A DNA stretch of 62,619 bases from Candidatus Desulfovibrio gallistercoris (GCA_019118745.1 DWYJ01000054.1:1-62619), one strand, 5' to 3'; positions 8,620-17,175 are shown, counted from the first letter of the stretch. The notes: generated by a model not told the origin, from the letters alone. Translations and numbers: made by a program.

Positions 8620-10361
8620 CAGGCTTCTCCTCCGGCTTCCTCCGCCGCTGCGCCGGCATGGCGGCGGGCCCGGGCGGCCGCGCGGGCTTCTTCCTCTTCG
8701 CGCAGTGCACGCCGCAGCACCTTGCCGATGGCCGATTTGGGTAGCTCCGTACGAAACTCCACGTGGCGCGGCACCTTGTAGTTGGCCAGCTTGCTGCGGC
8801 ACCAGGCGATGATGGCCGCCTTGTCCAGCTCGCCGGCGGCCTGCTCGCGGGGCACCACGTAACACTTGAGCACCTCGCCGCGCAGGGGGTCCCGCAGGCC
8901 CACGCAGACGGCCTCCTGCACGCCCTCATGCTCCATGATGACTTCTTCCACCTCACGCGGATAGACATTGAAGCCGCCCACGAGCACAAGATCTTTCTTG
9001 CGGTCGACGATGTAGAAGAAGCCGTCTTCATCCATGCAGGCCAGATCGCCGGTGCGCAGCCAGCCGTCCTGCAGGGTCGCCGCCGTTTCTTCCGGGCGCT
9101 CCCAGTAACCGTGCATGACCTGCGGCCCTCGGATGAGCAGCTCGCCCACGGTATGCGGCGGCAGCGGCTCCATGCCGCCCGGCTCCACGATCATGGCGTC
9201 CGTGCCGGGCATGGGCATGCCGATGGAGCCCTCTTTCTGCTGTTCGGGGATGAGCGGATTGAGATGGGTGACCGGCGAGGCCTCGGTCAGACCGTAGCCT
9301 TCCAGCAGGGACGCGCCGGTGAGCTCGTGGAACTGACGCCGCAGCTCGCGAGAAAGGGGCGCGGACCCGGAAATGCAGAGCTTGACGCTTTTGAGGTCGA
9401 ACTGCGCCAGATTCTTCTGCTGCAAGAGCGAGGCATAGACCGAAGGCGCGCCGGGAAAGATGGTGGGACGGTGCCGGTTGATGAGGTGCAGCACATCTTG
9501 CGGCACATAGCGCGGCAGGGGCAGCGAGGTGGCCGCCAGCATGGCGGGCAGGGTGATGCCGAGGCACAGCCCGTAGACATGGAAAAAGGGCAGCAATCCC
9601 ACGATGCTGTGACGCTCATGCCGCAGATCGCGGATGACCTCCAGCACCTGCAGGGCATTGGAGCCGAGATTGCCGTGCGTCAGCGGGACGCCCTTGGGCA
9701 GGCCGGTGGTGCCGCCGGTATACTGGAGCAGGGCGGGCGTCACGTCAGGGGCGGCGATATTGGCCACGCAGGGCTCGCTCCCGCGCGCCAGCTCCTTCCA
9801 GGGGAGCACGCCGGGCCCGTAGGGGATGCGAGGGGCATGTCTGTTGCGCAGCTCCTTCAGACGGTAGAGCAGGCTAAGCGGGAAGGAGAGGGCATCCCCC
9901 ACGCCGGTGGTGATGTAGGTCTCCACCGGCAGCCGGTCGCGCAGCGAGTCGATGCGGGGCCAGAGCAGATCCAGCAGGATCATGTGACGGGGCCGGGCGT
10001 CATTGAGGATGGTCAGGAGTTCCGACTCCATATAGAGCGGATTGAGCATGACCACCACGCCCCCGGCCTTGAGGATGGCCCAGAACACGACGATGGTCTG
10101 CGGCAGGTTGGGCAGCATGACGGCCACGCGGTCGCCGTCGCCCACGCCCAGCTCCCGCAGCCGTCCCGCCATGCGCTCGGCCTGCCGCTTGAGCTGCCGA
10201 TAGGTGAGCAGCGTGTTCTGGAAGCGCAGGGCCGCCCTGTCCGGATTGCGGCGCGCCGCCTCGTCCAGAAAATGGAAAAGCGGTTTCCCGAACGCCGGGA
10301 TCTCGGCGTTGACGCCGTCCTCGTAATGGGCCAGCCAGGGGCGGGAAGGATCAACGGGCAT
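8619..10361 (-). CDS. Long-chain fatty acid--CoA ligase (AMP-forming)
   Basis: A 580-residue acyl-adenylate-forming enzyme (FadD-like) that would activate fatty acids to acyl-CoA with ATP. The P-loop LLQYTGGTTGLPKG is at residues 211-224, followed by the adenylation motif LEGYGLTEASPVTHLN, the hinge GWLRTGDLACMDEDGFFYIVDRKKD and the C-terminal catalytic lysine context PKSAIGKVLRR. I chose the ATG at 10361 because AGGAG lies 9 bases upstream; a longer reading to 10523 is not needed. It overlaps ispDF by 11 bases. The C-terminal 25 residues are an Ala/Arg/Glu-rich tail beyond the domain. Confidence 0.9.
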   Translation of the reverse strand: MPVDPSRPWLAHYEDGVNAEIPAFGKPLFHFLDEAARRNPDRAALRFQNTLLTYRQLKRQAERMAGRLRELGVGDGDRVAVMLPNLPQTIVVFWAILKAGGVVVMLNPLYMESELLTILNDARPRHMILLDLLWPRIDSLRDRLPVETYITTGVGDALSFPLSLLYRLKELRNRHAPRIPYGPGVLPWKELARGSEPCVANIAAPDVTPALLQYTGGTTGLPKGVPLTHGNLGSNALQVLEVIRDLRHERHSIVGLLPFFHVYGLCLGITLPAMLAATSLPLPRYVPQDVLHLINRHRPTIFPGAPSVYASLLQQKNLAQFDLKSVKLCISGSAPLSRELRRQFHELTGASLLEGYGLTEASPVTHLNPLIPEQQKEGSIGMPMPGTDAMIVEPGGMEPLPPHTVGELLIRGPQVMHGYWERPEETAATLQDGWLRTGDLACMDEDGFFYIVDRKKDLVLVGGFNVYPREVEEVIMEHEGVQEAVCVGLRDPLRGEVLKCYVVPREQAAGELDKAAIIAWCRSKLANYKVPRHVEFRTELPKSAIGKVLRRALREEEEARAAARARRHAGAAAEEAGGEA

Positions 10362-11661
10362 GATGGCTATCTCCTGCATCGGCTGCTGCGGGGGGAGTGT
10401 ACAGGGCGCTGACGACGGCATAGGCCTTGATGCCTTCCTCTCGTCCGGTGAATCCCAGGCGCTCCTCGGTGGTCGCCTTGATGTTGACGGCCTCCGGAGG
10501 CAACTGCAAAAGCCGAGCCACATTACTGCGGATAGCGTCCTTGAAGGCGGCCAGACGGGGCCTCTGCGCCACGATGGTCATATCCGCATGACAGGGCCGG
10601 ACACCGGCGCGCCTGACGCGGGTCAGCACCTGATCCAGCAGCACCGCCGAGGAGATGTTGTCGAAGCGGGCGTCGGCATCAGGAAAATGCTCGCCGATGT
10701 CCCCAAGCCCGGCGCAGCCGAGCAGGGCGTCGCACAGAGCGTGCAGCAGCACGTCCCCGTCGGAATGGGCCAGCACGGCCGGGGCCTTGTCGATGGCGAC
10801 GCCGCCCAGTTTCATGGGGCGGGCCTTGGGCTCTCCGGCATCCTGCGCGTAGCGGTGCACGTCATAGCCCATGCCCGTACGGGGCTGGAGCGAAGGCGGC
10901 GGGCTGAGAAGGGCCATATCGTCCACCGTGGTTATCTTGCAGTTGGTCTTTTCCCCCGGCACGACCCGCACCGTGTGGCCCGCGGCCTCCATGAGCATGG
11001 CGTCATCCGTCACGGGCTGTTGCCCCTGCCCGGCTCCCGCCGCACGTGCGGCATGGGCCGCCTCCAGTTCCGCCCGCACGAAGCCCTGCGGCGTCTGCAC
11101 GGCGGCAAGGCGGTGCCGGGGAAGGGTGGAGACCACCTGATCCCCCTCCACCATCTTGATGGTATCGGTGACCGGAAGCGCGGGGATGACCGCCACGGCC
11201 CCGCCGGCAAGCGCGGCGCGGACGGCATGGACCAGGCGGGCGCTCATGAACGGGCGCGCCGCATCGTGGATGAGCACATGGTGCGCCGTCGACGGCAGGG
11301 CCGCCAGACCGTTGCGCACGGAATCGTCCCGCTCAGCGCCGCCGCTCACGGCCTTCCAGGGCAGGCCGAGGGGACAGCGGGCGTCAAGCGCGCGGACTTC
11401 TTCCTCACAGCGGGCGAGCGCGTCAGGAGGGAAGACGAAAATGATGCCGGCCACCACGCCGCTGCGGCTGAAGGTTTGGGCGCTGTGCCAGTAAAGCGGG
11501 GCATCCTTCCAGAGCAGGAACTGCTTGGACGTGCCGCCGGTGGCGGCAGCCATGCGCGATCCGCGCCCTGCCGCCAGCAGCAGGGCCCACGGACGCGGAG
11601 CGTCCGCGGGGAGTTTCGCGGGATCGGGTCCCTGAGCCTGATCAGCGTTTTCGGCGTTCAT
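10351..11661 (-). CDS. ispDF: Bifunctional IspD/IspF (MEP pathway)
   Basis: A fusion of two enzymes of the non-mevalonate isoprenoid pathway. The N-terminal domain is 2-C-methyl-D-erythritol 4-phosphate cytidylyltransferase (LLLAAGRGSRM at 27-37, later IHDAARPF, PVTDTIK, VQTPQGF). The C-terminal domain from about residue 263 is 2-C-methyl-D-erythritol 2,4-cyclodiphosphate synthase (GMGYDVHRY, LAHSDGDVLLHALCDALLG, IGEHFPD, TTEERLGFTGREEGI), with the metal-binding DxH and His residues in place. I use the ATG at 11661, but ATGs at 11682 and 11688 are in frame and no start has a strong ribosome site; the last lies inside a repeat element. First gene of the minus array. Confidence 0.93.
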   Translation of the reverse strand: MNAENADQAQGPDPAKLPADAPRPWALLLAAGRGSRMAAATGGTSKQFLLWKDAPLYWHSAQTFSRSGVVAGIIFVFPPDALARCEEEVRALDARCPLGLPWKAVSGGAERDDSVRNGLAALPSTAHHVLIHDAARPFMSARLVHAVRAALAGGAVAVIPALPVTDTIKMVEGDQVVSTLPRHRLAAVQTPQGFVRAELEAAHAARAAGAGQGQQPVTDDAMLMEAAGHTVRVVPGEKTNCKITTVDDMALLSPPPSLQPRTGMGYDVHRYAQDAGEPKARPMKLGGVAIDKAPAVLAHSDGDVLLHALCDALLGCAGLGDIGEHFPDADARFDNISSAVLLDQVLTRVRRAGVRPCHADMTIVAQRPRLAAFKDAIRSNVARLLQLPPEAVNIKATTEERLGFTGREEGIKAYAVVSALYTPPAAADAGDSHHAR

Positions 11662-11682
11662 GGCAATTCCGGCAGAGTTCAT

Positions 11683-11822
11683 GAGCATTTCCCGTTTGAA
11701 GCGCTTCGCGTCTCAAACCCTGCGGCCTGCATTTCGCGGGAAAACGCGGTTTTTCCGCTTGATTTCGGCCGGGCGGCGCTGCGCCGCCGTCTCGCGTCTT
11801 GCCTTTTGCAACAGCAAAACGT
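11683..11822. repeat. Family A repeat between ispDF and rnpB
   Basis: Begins GAGCATTTCCCGTTTGAAGCG, contains the GTTTGAA...TCTCAAAC hairpin, a GGAAAAACGCGG-like arm, CGGGCGGCGCTGCGCCGCCG and ends with CCTTTTGCAACAGCAAAACG. About 140 bp. It reaches into the possible 5-prime end of ispDF. Ends are diverged and no clear TA flank is seen on this copy. Confidence 0.7.
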
Positions 11823-11828
11823 TCAGGC

Positions 11829-12188
11829 AAACGGGAGCCGGCCTGTAAGCCGGGTTCTGTCATGCCTTGGTCGCATGAGGCCACCATTCCTCTAGGAGTG
11901 CGGTTACCCGCACCCTCAAGCAACCTACCCGGAAGGATTGGCCGGGCCAGCCTCCTTCCCTATTTGGTCTTGCTCCAGACGGGGTATGCCGAGCATGCCG
12001 CGTCACCGCGGCATCTGGTAGGCTCTTACCCTACCGTTTCACCCTTACCCCCCAAGGGGGGCGGTTTGCTTTCTGTGGCGCTGTCCGAAGGTCACCCTTC
12101 CTGGGGATTACCCAGCGTCCTGCCCTGTGGAGCCCGGACTTTCCTCCCCGAATCGCTTCGCGGCGGTGGCCCGGCCGACTCCCGTTTG
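11829..12188 (-). ncRNA. rnpB: RNase P RNA (type A)
   Basis: Catalytic RNA of RNase P, which removes tRNA 5-prime leaders. Read on the minus strand, the RNA contains GAGGAAAGTCCGGGCTCC (the universal CR-I region, P4 side) near the 5-prime end, ACCCGCACTCC-type central sequence, and CCGGCTTACAGGCCGGCTC at the 3-prime end. The ends pair as helix P1: AAACGGGAGTCGGCC near 12188 with GGCCGGCTCCCGTTT near 11829. Length about 360 nt is normal. It follows the zinc-ribbon gene by about 95 bases on the same strand. Boundaries are set by P1 and may be off by a few bases. Confidence 0.95.
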
Positions 12189-12282
12189 TCTGATATGGTC
12201 ATGACGGCAGCCGGCTGCCGTCACCTATCGCGTCATCGTTCCCGGCATGCGCGGCATGCCGCTTCGCGGTGGATAAACTGTT

Positions 12283-13059
12283 CTAATCCACCAGCGTCTT
12301 GGGCGTTTCGGGGATGCCCGGCGTCACCGGGAAATCGAAATGCTCGTTCCAGAAGATGAGGCGCTGGCAGTTGGGGCAGCTCAGGATCTGCTGCCCGCGC
12401 TGCAGTTCGATGTAGGACTGCGGCGGCACGGCGATATGGCAGCCGGTGCAGATGCCTTCCTTGACCGCCACGATGACGGGATGCTCAAGACGTTTGCGGA
12501 TGAACTCATAGCGCACGAACACAGGATGCGGGATGGCGCTGCTCGCGGCTTCCCGCTTCTGCTCCAGCTCGGCCAGACGGGTGCGGCAGGCGGAGAGCTT
12601 TTCTTCCAGGCTATCGCGGCGCACTTCCAGCTCGGCCTGCAGGCCCGTATGGGTCAGGTCGATCTGGGCCAGCTTCTCGTTCTGGAGCTGGAGCTCCTCC
12701 ATGAGAGCCATCTTTTCCTCTTCGCGCGAACGGATGACCTTTTCGATGCTGTCCATCTCGCGCATCATGGCGTGATGCTCACGCTGGTTCTCCACCTGCA
12801 TGAGCTTGTTCTTGCTCTTCTTGATGCGGGCGGAATCGTCCTCGATCTCGAAATCGAGGCGTTTCTGCTGCTCCTGGAGATGGTTCAGCTTTTCCAGCAC
12901 GCGCTCACGCTGGGCGTTGCTGGCGTCGAAACGCTGCTGCAGGTCCTCCAGTTCGCGCGGCGCGCGCTCCAGATCCTGCCGGACGGCAAAAATGGCGTCA
13001 TCTATTTTCTGCAGCTCCACGAGCTGACGGATCTGATCAAGATAAACGGCGGTACTCAT
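12283..13059 (-). CDS. Zinc-ribbon coiled-coil protein (CT398/COG1579 type)
   Basis: A 258-residue protein. Residues 10-180 are a long charged coiled coil; the C-terminus is a C4 zinc ribbon with Cys204, Cys207 (CTGC) and Cys228, Cys231 (CPNC). This layout is that of the COG1579 / zf-RING_7 family, also called the CT398-like family, thought to bind nucleic acid or act in export/secretion scaffolds; function is not settled. GGGAGGAAACT precedes the ATG at 13059. It lies directly after the nif3-like gene, a gene pair found in many bacteria, and directly before rnpB. Confidence 0.88.
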   Translation of the reverse strand: MSTAVYLDQIRQLVELQKIDDAIFAVRQDLERAPRELEDLQQRFDASNAQRERVLEKLNHLQEQQKRLDFEIEDDSARIKKSKNKLMQVENQREHHAMMREMDSIEKVIRSREEEKMALMEELQLQNEKLAQIDLTHTGLQAELEVRRDSLEEKLSACRTRLAELEQKREAASSAIPHPVFVRYEFIRKRLEHPVIVAVKEGICTGCHIAVPPQSYIELQRGQQILSCPNCQRLIFWNEHFDFPVTPGIPETPKTLVD

Positions 13060-13094
13060 AGTTTCCTCCCAAAAAGCGTGCCCGTGTCGCGCCG

Positions 13095-13886
13095 TCAGGC
13101 CGCCCAGGGCCGCAACGGTGAAAGCGAAGGCACGAAAAAGACATTGACGCCCGGCAGCAGAGACTGCAACAGCGCACACATGCGGCGCATCATCTCTTCC
13201 TCAAGACTGTGATGCCCCACGTCCGCCGTGCAGATCTCCGCGTCCAGCGCCGTATGATACTTCACGTCGCCGGTGATGAAGAATTCCACGCCGCAGCGGG
13301 CCGCATCTTCCAGCAGGGAAGAGCCCGATCCGGTACAATAGCCGATGCGCCGCACCTGTTCCGGCAGAGGTCCGCACAGCGTCGTTGTGGAAAGATCCAG
13401 CCAGCGGCTCAGTCGTTGCAGGATGGCGGAAGGCGGCTGCAGCGCGGGCAGATCGCCGGCCAGCCCGAAGCCCAGGGGCAGGGCGGCCCCCTCCGGGGCC
13501 GGAGCGGTCGGCTCGATGACTGCCCGGGCGGTCAGGCCAAGTTCGTCAGCGACCCAGGCGGCCGGACCGGCGCTGTTGACGTCCAGCGAGGTATGGCAGG
13601 CGTACAGCGGCACGTCCGCTCCCAGCAGGAGCCGCAGCACCTCATGGTAGGCGTCCAGACGGCGCGGCAGGCGCGGCTTGAGCAGCAAAGGGTGATGGCT
13701 CAACAGAAAATGCGCGCCCTTGTCAAGCGCCGCCGCCACGGAAGCGGGCGTGGGGTCGAGACAGACGGCAAGCTGTTCCACTTCCGCACGGCGGGCGGCC
13801 ACCTGCATGCCGGAGCAATCCCAGGTCGCCTGCGTGGACGGTGCGGCAACTTTTTCTATGGTTGCAATGATTTCAGTCAGTTGCAT
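13095..13886 (-). CDS. Nif3-like dinuclear metal-binding protein (YbgI/YqfO type)
   Basis: A 263-residue Nif3/NGG1p-interacting-factor-3 family protein. LLSHHPLLLK (62-70) supplies the first metal-binding histidines, CHTSLDVN follows, and the C-terminal VGHHSLEE block completes the dinuclear site. Family members are hexameric toroids, some reported to act as GTP cyclohydrolase-like enzymes; the true reaction is uncertain. The start at 13886 is the first Met at the usual N-terminus (MQLTEIIATIE) with a weak GGCGGGG upstream; longer in-frame readings cross a hairpin. Likely first gene of a nif3, zinc-ribbon, rnpB transcription unit. Confidence 0.88.
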   Translation of the reverse strand: MQLTEIIATIEKVAAPSTQATWDCSGMQVAARRAEVEQLAVCLDPTPASVAAALDKGAHFLLSHHPLLLKPRLPRRLDAYHEVLRLLLGADVPLYACHTSLDVNSAGPAAWVADELGLTARAVIEPTAPAPEGAALPLGFGLAGDLPALQPPSAILQRLSRWLDLSTTTLCGPLPEQVRRIGYCTGSGSSLLEDAARCGVEFFITGDVKYHTALDAEICTADVGHHSLEEEMMRRMCALLQSLLPGVNVFFVPSLSPLRPWAA

Positions 13887-13907
13887 AGCATCCCCGCCAA
13901 ATAGAAA

Positions 13908-13937
13908 GGCACTTTTTCCAAAAAGGGAAAAGTGCCT
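13908..13937 (-). terminator. Terminator-like hairpin in the nif3 leader
   Basis: AGGCACTTTT-CC pairs with GG-AAAAAGTGCCT across a short T-rich loop, followed on the minus strand by TTCTATTT, about 20 bases before the nif3-like start. No gene on either strand ends here, so it may act as an attenuator rather than a plain terminator. Confidence 0.4.
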
Positions 13938-14033
13938 CATGCAGTGCTGAATGCGTCTTTTTCTGTCCTGCTGACAGAAAACGCTGCCCAGTCTTGCTTG
14001 CACACAAGCAGAATATGGCATCCATTCCGCCAT

Positions 14034-14060
14034 CTTGTACCACAACCGTCATATTGTCAA
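14034..14060 (-). promoter_or_regulatory. Possible sigma-70 promoter for nif3-like gene and rnpB unit
   Basis: On the minus strand TTGACA (14055-14060) is followed after 15 bases by TACAAG (14034-14039). The -35 is perfect; the -10 matches four of six and the spacing is short. It points at the nif3-like gene about 150 bases downstream. Confidence 0.35.
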
Positions 14061-14359
14061 GAAGGCGCTGGCCTTTTGACGGGACTGTGCGCTCGCTGCC
14101 CCTGATGCGCGGATGCGTGCCCATCCCGACGGCGCAGCCTTGCCGCATGCGCCATGCCATACCACCGTTCCAGCGGGATCTGCGTCCGCTTGCCGCTACC
14201 AAAAGGTATATGTTATGGCTAGGAACGCCTAACCAGGCTGAAAAGTGACCGACATGGAGAAACGCATCGCAGGAGCATTTTCCGTTGAGCGCATGCCGGC
14301 AGGCTTTGCTTGTGCGGATGTGCGCCATATGAACGAATTTTTTCAACGGAGATCGTTTT

Positions 14360-15232
14360 ATGAGAGCATCCCGTGCTGTGTTTTTGCTTGCCGTATTTTT
14401 TACCCTCTGCATGCCGCTCAAGGGAAATTGTGCGAATATCAGTGAGCGCGAGGCCCAAAGAGACATGACAGACCTGATGGAAGCGGCAAGAAAGGGCGAC
14501 AATCAAACCATCCAGACGCTGCTGGACAATGGAGCCGACATCCACGCACGAGATAAAACGGGCATGACGGCTCTGATGTATGCGGCACTGGCCGACCACA
14601 GTCAGGCCGTTCAAACGCTGCTGGCCAACGGGGCCGACATGTACGCGCAGGATAAAGAAGGCAGGACGGTCCTGATGTATGCGGCAGTGGCCCGCCACAG
14701 CAAGGCCGTTCAAAAGCTGCTGGATAATGGAGCCGCAGCCGGCATCCATGCACAGGATAACTATGGCATGACAGCCCTGATGGCGGCGGCATTCAATGGC
14801 CACAGCAAGGCCATCCAGGCCTTGCTGGACAACGGGGCCGACATCCATGCGCGTGATAAGTATGGCAGGACGGCCCTGCTGCTGGCGGCAGGCATGGGGC
14901 GCAGCCAGGCCATCCAAGTCCTGCTGGACAACGGGGCCGACATGTCTGCACGGGATAAGGATGGCAGGACGGCCCTGATGCGGGCGGCAAGAGATGGCGA
15001 CAGCCAGACCATCCAAACGCTGCTGGACAACAAAGCCGACATACATGCACGGGATGATGATGGCAGGACGGCCCTGATGCTGGCAGCCGAAATGGGACAC
15101 GTCCAGGCCGTCCAAACGCTGCTGGACAATGGGGCCAACATAAACACGCGGGATATGAACGGCATGACTGCCCTGGATCTGGCGCGTGATCAGCAGCATG
15201 GGGATGTCGTCACCCTGCTTGAGCGGAAATGA
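14360..15232 (+). CDS. Exported ankyrin-repeat protein (copy 1)
   Basis: A 290-residue protein with a Sec signal peptide (MRAS..., hydrophobic VFLLAVFFTLCM, cleavage near NCA-N at 25-26), then about eight 33-residue ankyrin repeats of the form TALMxAAxxGHSQAIQTLLDNGADIHARDKxGR. The third repeat has two extra residues (AAG). Ankyrin repeats bind partner proteins; exported bacterial examples are often immunity or stress proteins, but no toxin is next to it. AACGGAG lies 9 bases before the ATG. The next gene is a close tandem copy including the same leader, so this is a recent duplication. Confidence 0.85.
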   Translation: MRASRAVFLLAVFFTLCMPLKGNCANISEREAQRDMTDLMEAARKGDNQTIQTLLDNGADIHARDKTGMTALMYAALADHSQAVQTLLANGADMYAQDKEGRTVLMYAAVARHSKAVQKLLDNGAAAGIHAQDNYGMTALMAAAFNGHSKAIQALLDNGADIHARDKYGRTALLLAAGMGRSQAIQVLLDNGADMSARDKDGRTALMRAARDGDSQTIQTLLDNKADIHARDDDGRTALMLAAEMGHVQAVQTLLDNGANINTRDMNGMTALDLARDQQHGDVVTLLERK

Positions 15233-15267
15233 GCCATGCAAACGGATTTTTCAACGGAGATCGTTTT

Positions 15268-16044
15268 ATGAGAGCATACCGCGCTGTTTTTTTGCTTGCC
15301 GTATTTTTTACCCTCTGCATGCCGCTCAAGGGCGATTGTGCGACTATCAGTGAACGCGAGGCCCCAAGGGGCATGACAGACCTGATGGAAGCGGCAAGAA
15401 AGGGCGACAGCCAAGCCATCCAGACGCTGCTGGACAATGGGGCCGACATCCATGCACGGGATGAATATGACAACACAGCCCTGATGCACGCCGCAGCCTG
15501 TGGCCAGAGTCAAGCCATCCTGACCCTGCTGGAGAACGGAGCCGATATCAATACACGAGATGTCAATGGCATGACTGCGCTGATACTGGCGACGATAGCG
15601 GGGCACAGGCAGACCATCCAAACGCTGCTGGACAACAAGGCCGACATCCATGCGCGGGATATCAAGGGCGCGACATCCCTGATGGTTGCGGCATACTATG
15701 GCCGCAGCCAGACCGTCCAGACCCTGCTGGACAAAGGGGCCGATATCCGTGCGCGGGATAAGAATGGCACGACAGCCCTGATGTTTGCGGCAGGCCGTGG
15801 TCACAGCCAGGCCGTCCAAACGCTGTTGGACAACAAGGCCGACATCAATGCACAGGATAACTATGGCAGGACAGCCCTGATAGCAGCGGCATATCATGGT
15901 CAAAGTCAGGCCATTCAAACCCTGCTGGACAACGGGGCTGACATAAACATGCAGGATAAAGATGGCAGGACAGCCCTGATGTGGGCACGCAGCCAAAATC
16001 ATGCGGATGCCGTCAAATTGCTTAAAAAGTACGGCGCGAAGTAG
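15268..16044 (+). CDS. Exported ankyrin-repeat protein (copy 2)
   Basis: A 258-residue paralogue of the preceding gene, starting 35 bases after it. The leader (TTTTTCAACGGAGATCGTTT), signal peptide and first repeat are almost identical to copy 1; the body has about seven ankyrin repeats instead of eight and drifts in the variable helix residues. The start at 15268 matches copy 1 exactly; the longer reading from 15229 is rejected. The terminator at 16075-16117 ends both genes. Predicted periplasmic; binding partner unknown. Confidence 0.85.
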   Translation: MRAYRAVFLLAVFFTLCMPLKGDCATISEREAPRGMTDLMEAARKGDSQAIQTLLDNGADIHARDEYDNTALMHAAACGQSQAILTLLENGADINTRDVNGMTALILATIAGHRQTIQTLLDNKADIHARDIKGATSLMVAAYYGRSQTVQTLLDKGADIRARDKNGTTALMFAAGRGHSQAVQTLLDNKADINAQDNYGRTALIAAAYHGQSQAIQTLLDNGADINMQDKDGRTALMWARSQNHADAVKLLKKYGAK

Positions 16045-16074
16045 AGAGCGGTCGGTCGCACACCACGAATGTGC

Positions 16075-16117
16075 ACGGAAAAGCCCGTCCGGCAACTGTC
16101 CGGGCGGGCTTTTCCGT
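16075..16117 (+). terminator. Strong hairpin terminator after the ankyrin genes
   Basis: ACGGAAAAGCCCGTCCGG and CCGGGCGGGCTTTTCCGT form a long stem around CAACTGT, followed by ACACATTTT. The inner AAAAGC/GCTTTT pairing makes it usable in both directions. Confidence 0.75.
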
Positions 16118-16118
16118 A

Positions 16119-16262
16119 CACATTTTCCAGATGAAACGCTTCACGTTTCACAGCATATAGCCTGTCGCTTTGGCGGGAAAACACGGTTTTCCTCTTACTT
16201 TGAATCGGGCGGCTCTGTGCTGCCGCCCCGTATTTTGCCTTTTTCAAAGGAAAAACGCTGTA
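16119..16262. repeat. Family A repeat
   Basis: ACATTTTCCAGATGAAACGC, hairpin TGAAACGCTTCACGTTTCA, then GGGAAAACACGGTTTTCC, CGGGCGGCTCTGTGCTGCCGCC and TTGCCTTTTTCAAAGGAAAAACGCTGTAG. About 145 bp. The reading frame of the convergent membrane protein gene ends inside it. Confidence 0.75.
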
Positions 16263-16806
16263 GCCATGAAAAAAGACATTTTATGGGGCTTATGACAATA
16301 AAATTGAGGGATCTTACTACGCAGGGATACAAGAGCCCTTCAGCAAACAGTATAGCGCTATAAAAAATAAGACCTATAACATCACTTTCGGACGGGAAAC
16401 TGTGATGCGAATCAAATTTGGATACGAGCGCTGTGGCTGGCGGCGTGCCCAGCTTTATGGCCATGACCACCATGCCGCATCCCCCCGCTACAAGCAGCGT
16501 GGAACGGATCCCTGTAAAACGAAGGAAAAACATGATCTGAAACCACATGCAACTTCCGAAGAACAATGCGATGGCATCATTTTCAAAATGTAGGGAATAC
16601 CATTCAGCAGTATATATTTCGAATAATGCGGAAAAGAAATTATATGCAATGATGACGAAAAGCAAAAAAAGAAGGGGCTTGACCGAAAGAAAGAGCATTT
16701 TTATCAATATGCTCACTGGTCTCCGCTTCACCTGTTTTTCCTCCGTCATGCAATGGATATCTGCTTCCATGCCCGTGATCATGTTGTTTTGCGGTCGTTC
16801 TCCCAT
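16195..16806 (-). CDS. Predicted membrane protein ending inside a repeat
   Basis: A protein of about 203 residues with hydrophobic stretches near residues 36-58, 70-90, 96-115 and 145-170, so roughly four membrane helices. The family is not recognised. Base composition is lower in GC than its neighbours, hinting at transfer. The last about 20 residues (from FSFEKGKIR to the stop at 16195) are encoded by the family A repeat, so the original C-terminus has probably been replaced. The start is uncertain: ATG at 16806 is used, but 16782, 16770 and 16749 are in frame and none has a strong ribosome site. Confidence 0.5.
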   Translation of the reverse strand: MGERPQNNMITGMEADIHCMTEEKQVKRRPVSILIKMLFLSVKPLLFLLFVIIAYNFFSALFEIYTAEWYSLHFENDAIALFFGSCMWFQIMFFLRFTGIRSTLLVAGGCGMVVMAIKLGTPPATALVSKFDSHHSFPSESDVIGLIFYSAILFAEGLLYPCVVRSLNFIVISPIKCLFSWLQRFSFEKGKIRGGSTEPPDSK

Positions 16807-16867
16807 CACTATTTGCTTTGATTGAATGGGAGAGCCAATAGCGACGTGATCGGCGTACCTGACATGT

Positions 16868-17012
16868 AGAGCAGTTCCAGTTTGAAAAGCTTTGCGTTTC
16901 AAACCATACGGCCTGGCGTTTCGCGGGAAAAACACGGTTTTCTCGCTTGGTTTCGGCCGGGCGGCGCTGTGCCGCCGCCTCGCATTTTACCTTTATCACA
17001 GGCAAAATGCTC
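16868..17012. repeat. Family A repeat, followed by a partial second copy
   Basis: AGAGCAGTTCCAGTTTGAAAAGC at the left (preceded by GT, giving TA-GAGC), hairpin AAGCTTTGCGTTTCAAAC, CGCGGGAAAAACACGG, CGGGCGGCGCTGTGCCGCCG and TTACCTTTATCACAGGCAAAATGCTC at the right. A second left end (AGAGCTTTTCAGTTTGAAACG) begins at about 17013 and stops after some 25 bases. Confidence 0.8.
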
Positions 17013-17129
17013 CAGAGCTTTTCAGTTTGAAACGTCCAGGCTGCACGTTCCCCCCTCCGCTCAGCGGGAAGGGCAGGGGGGCTGCCGAGGCTGCCAGCGG
17101 TTGAGCAAGCCCACGGCCGATCACGGCCC

Positions 17130-17163
17130 AAAAAGAAAAAAACCCGTTGATTTCTCAACGGGC
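17130..17163 (-). terminator. Terminator of tRNA-Ser
   Basis: On the minus strand CCCGTTGA-GAAA-TCAACGGG is followed by TTTTTTTCTTTTT, a textbook Rho-independent terminator directly downstream of the tRNA. Confidence 0.9.
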
Positions 17164-17175
17164 TTACTTTCTTGC

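Larger units (their letters stand above)
13887..14359. other. Intergenic region between nif3-like gene and ankyrin genes
   Basis: 473 bases with no convincing gene. It holds the leader hairpin at 13908-13937, a possible minus-strand promoter at 14034-14060, and near 14274 a short GAGCATTTTCCGTTGAGCG that resembles the left end of repeat family A. Confidence 0.5.

Noticed and set aside
14460..15200. Regular 99-base repeats that could suggest a CRISPR-like or tandem-repeat array
   Set aside because: The period is 33 codons, in frame, and encodes ankyrin repeats. There are no short identical repeats with unique spacers.
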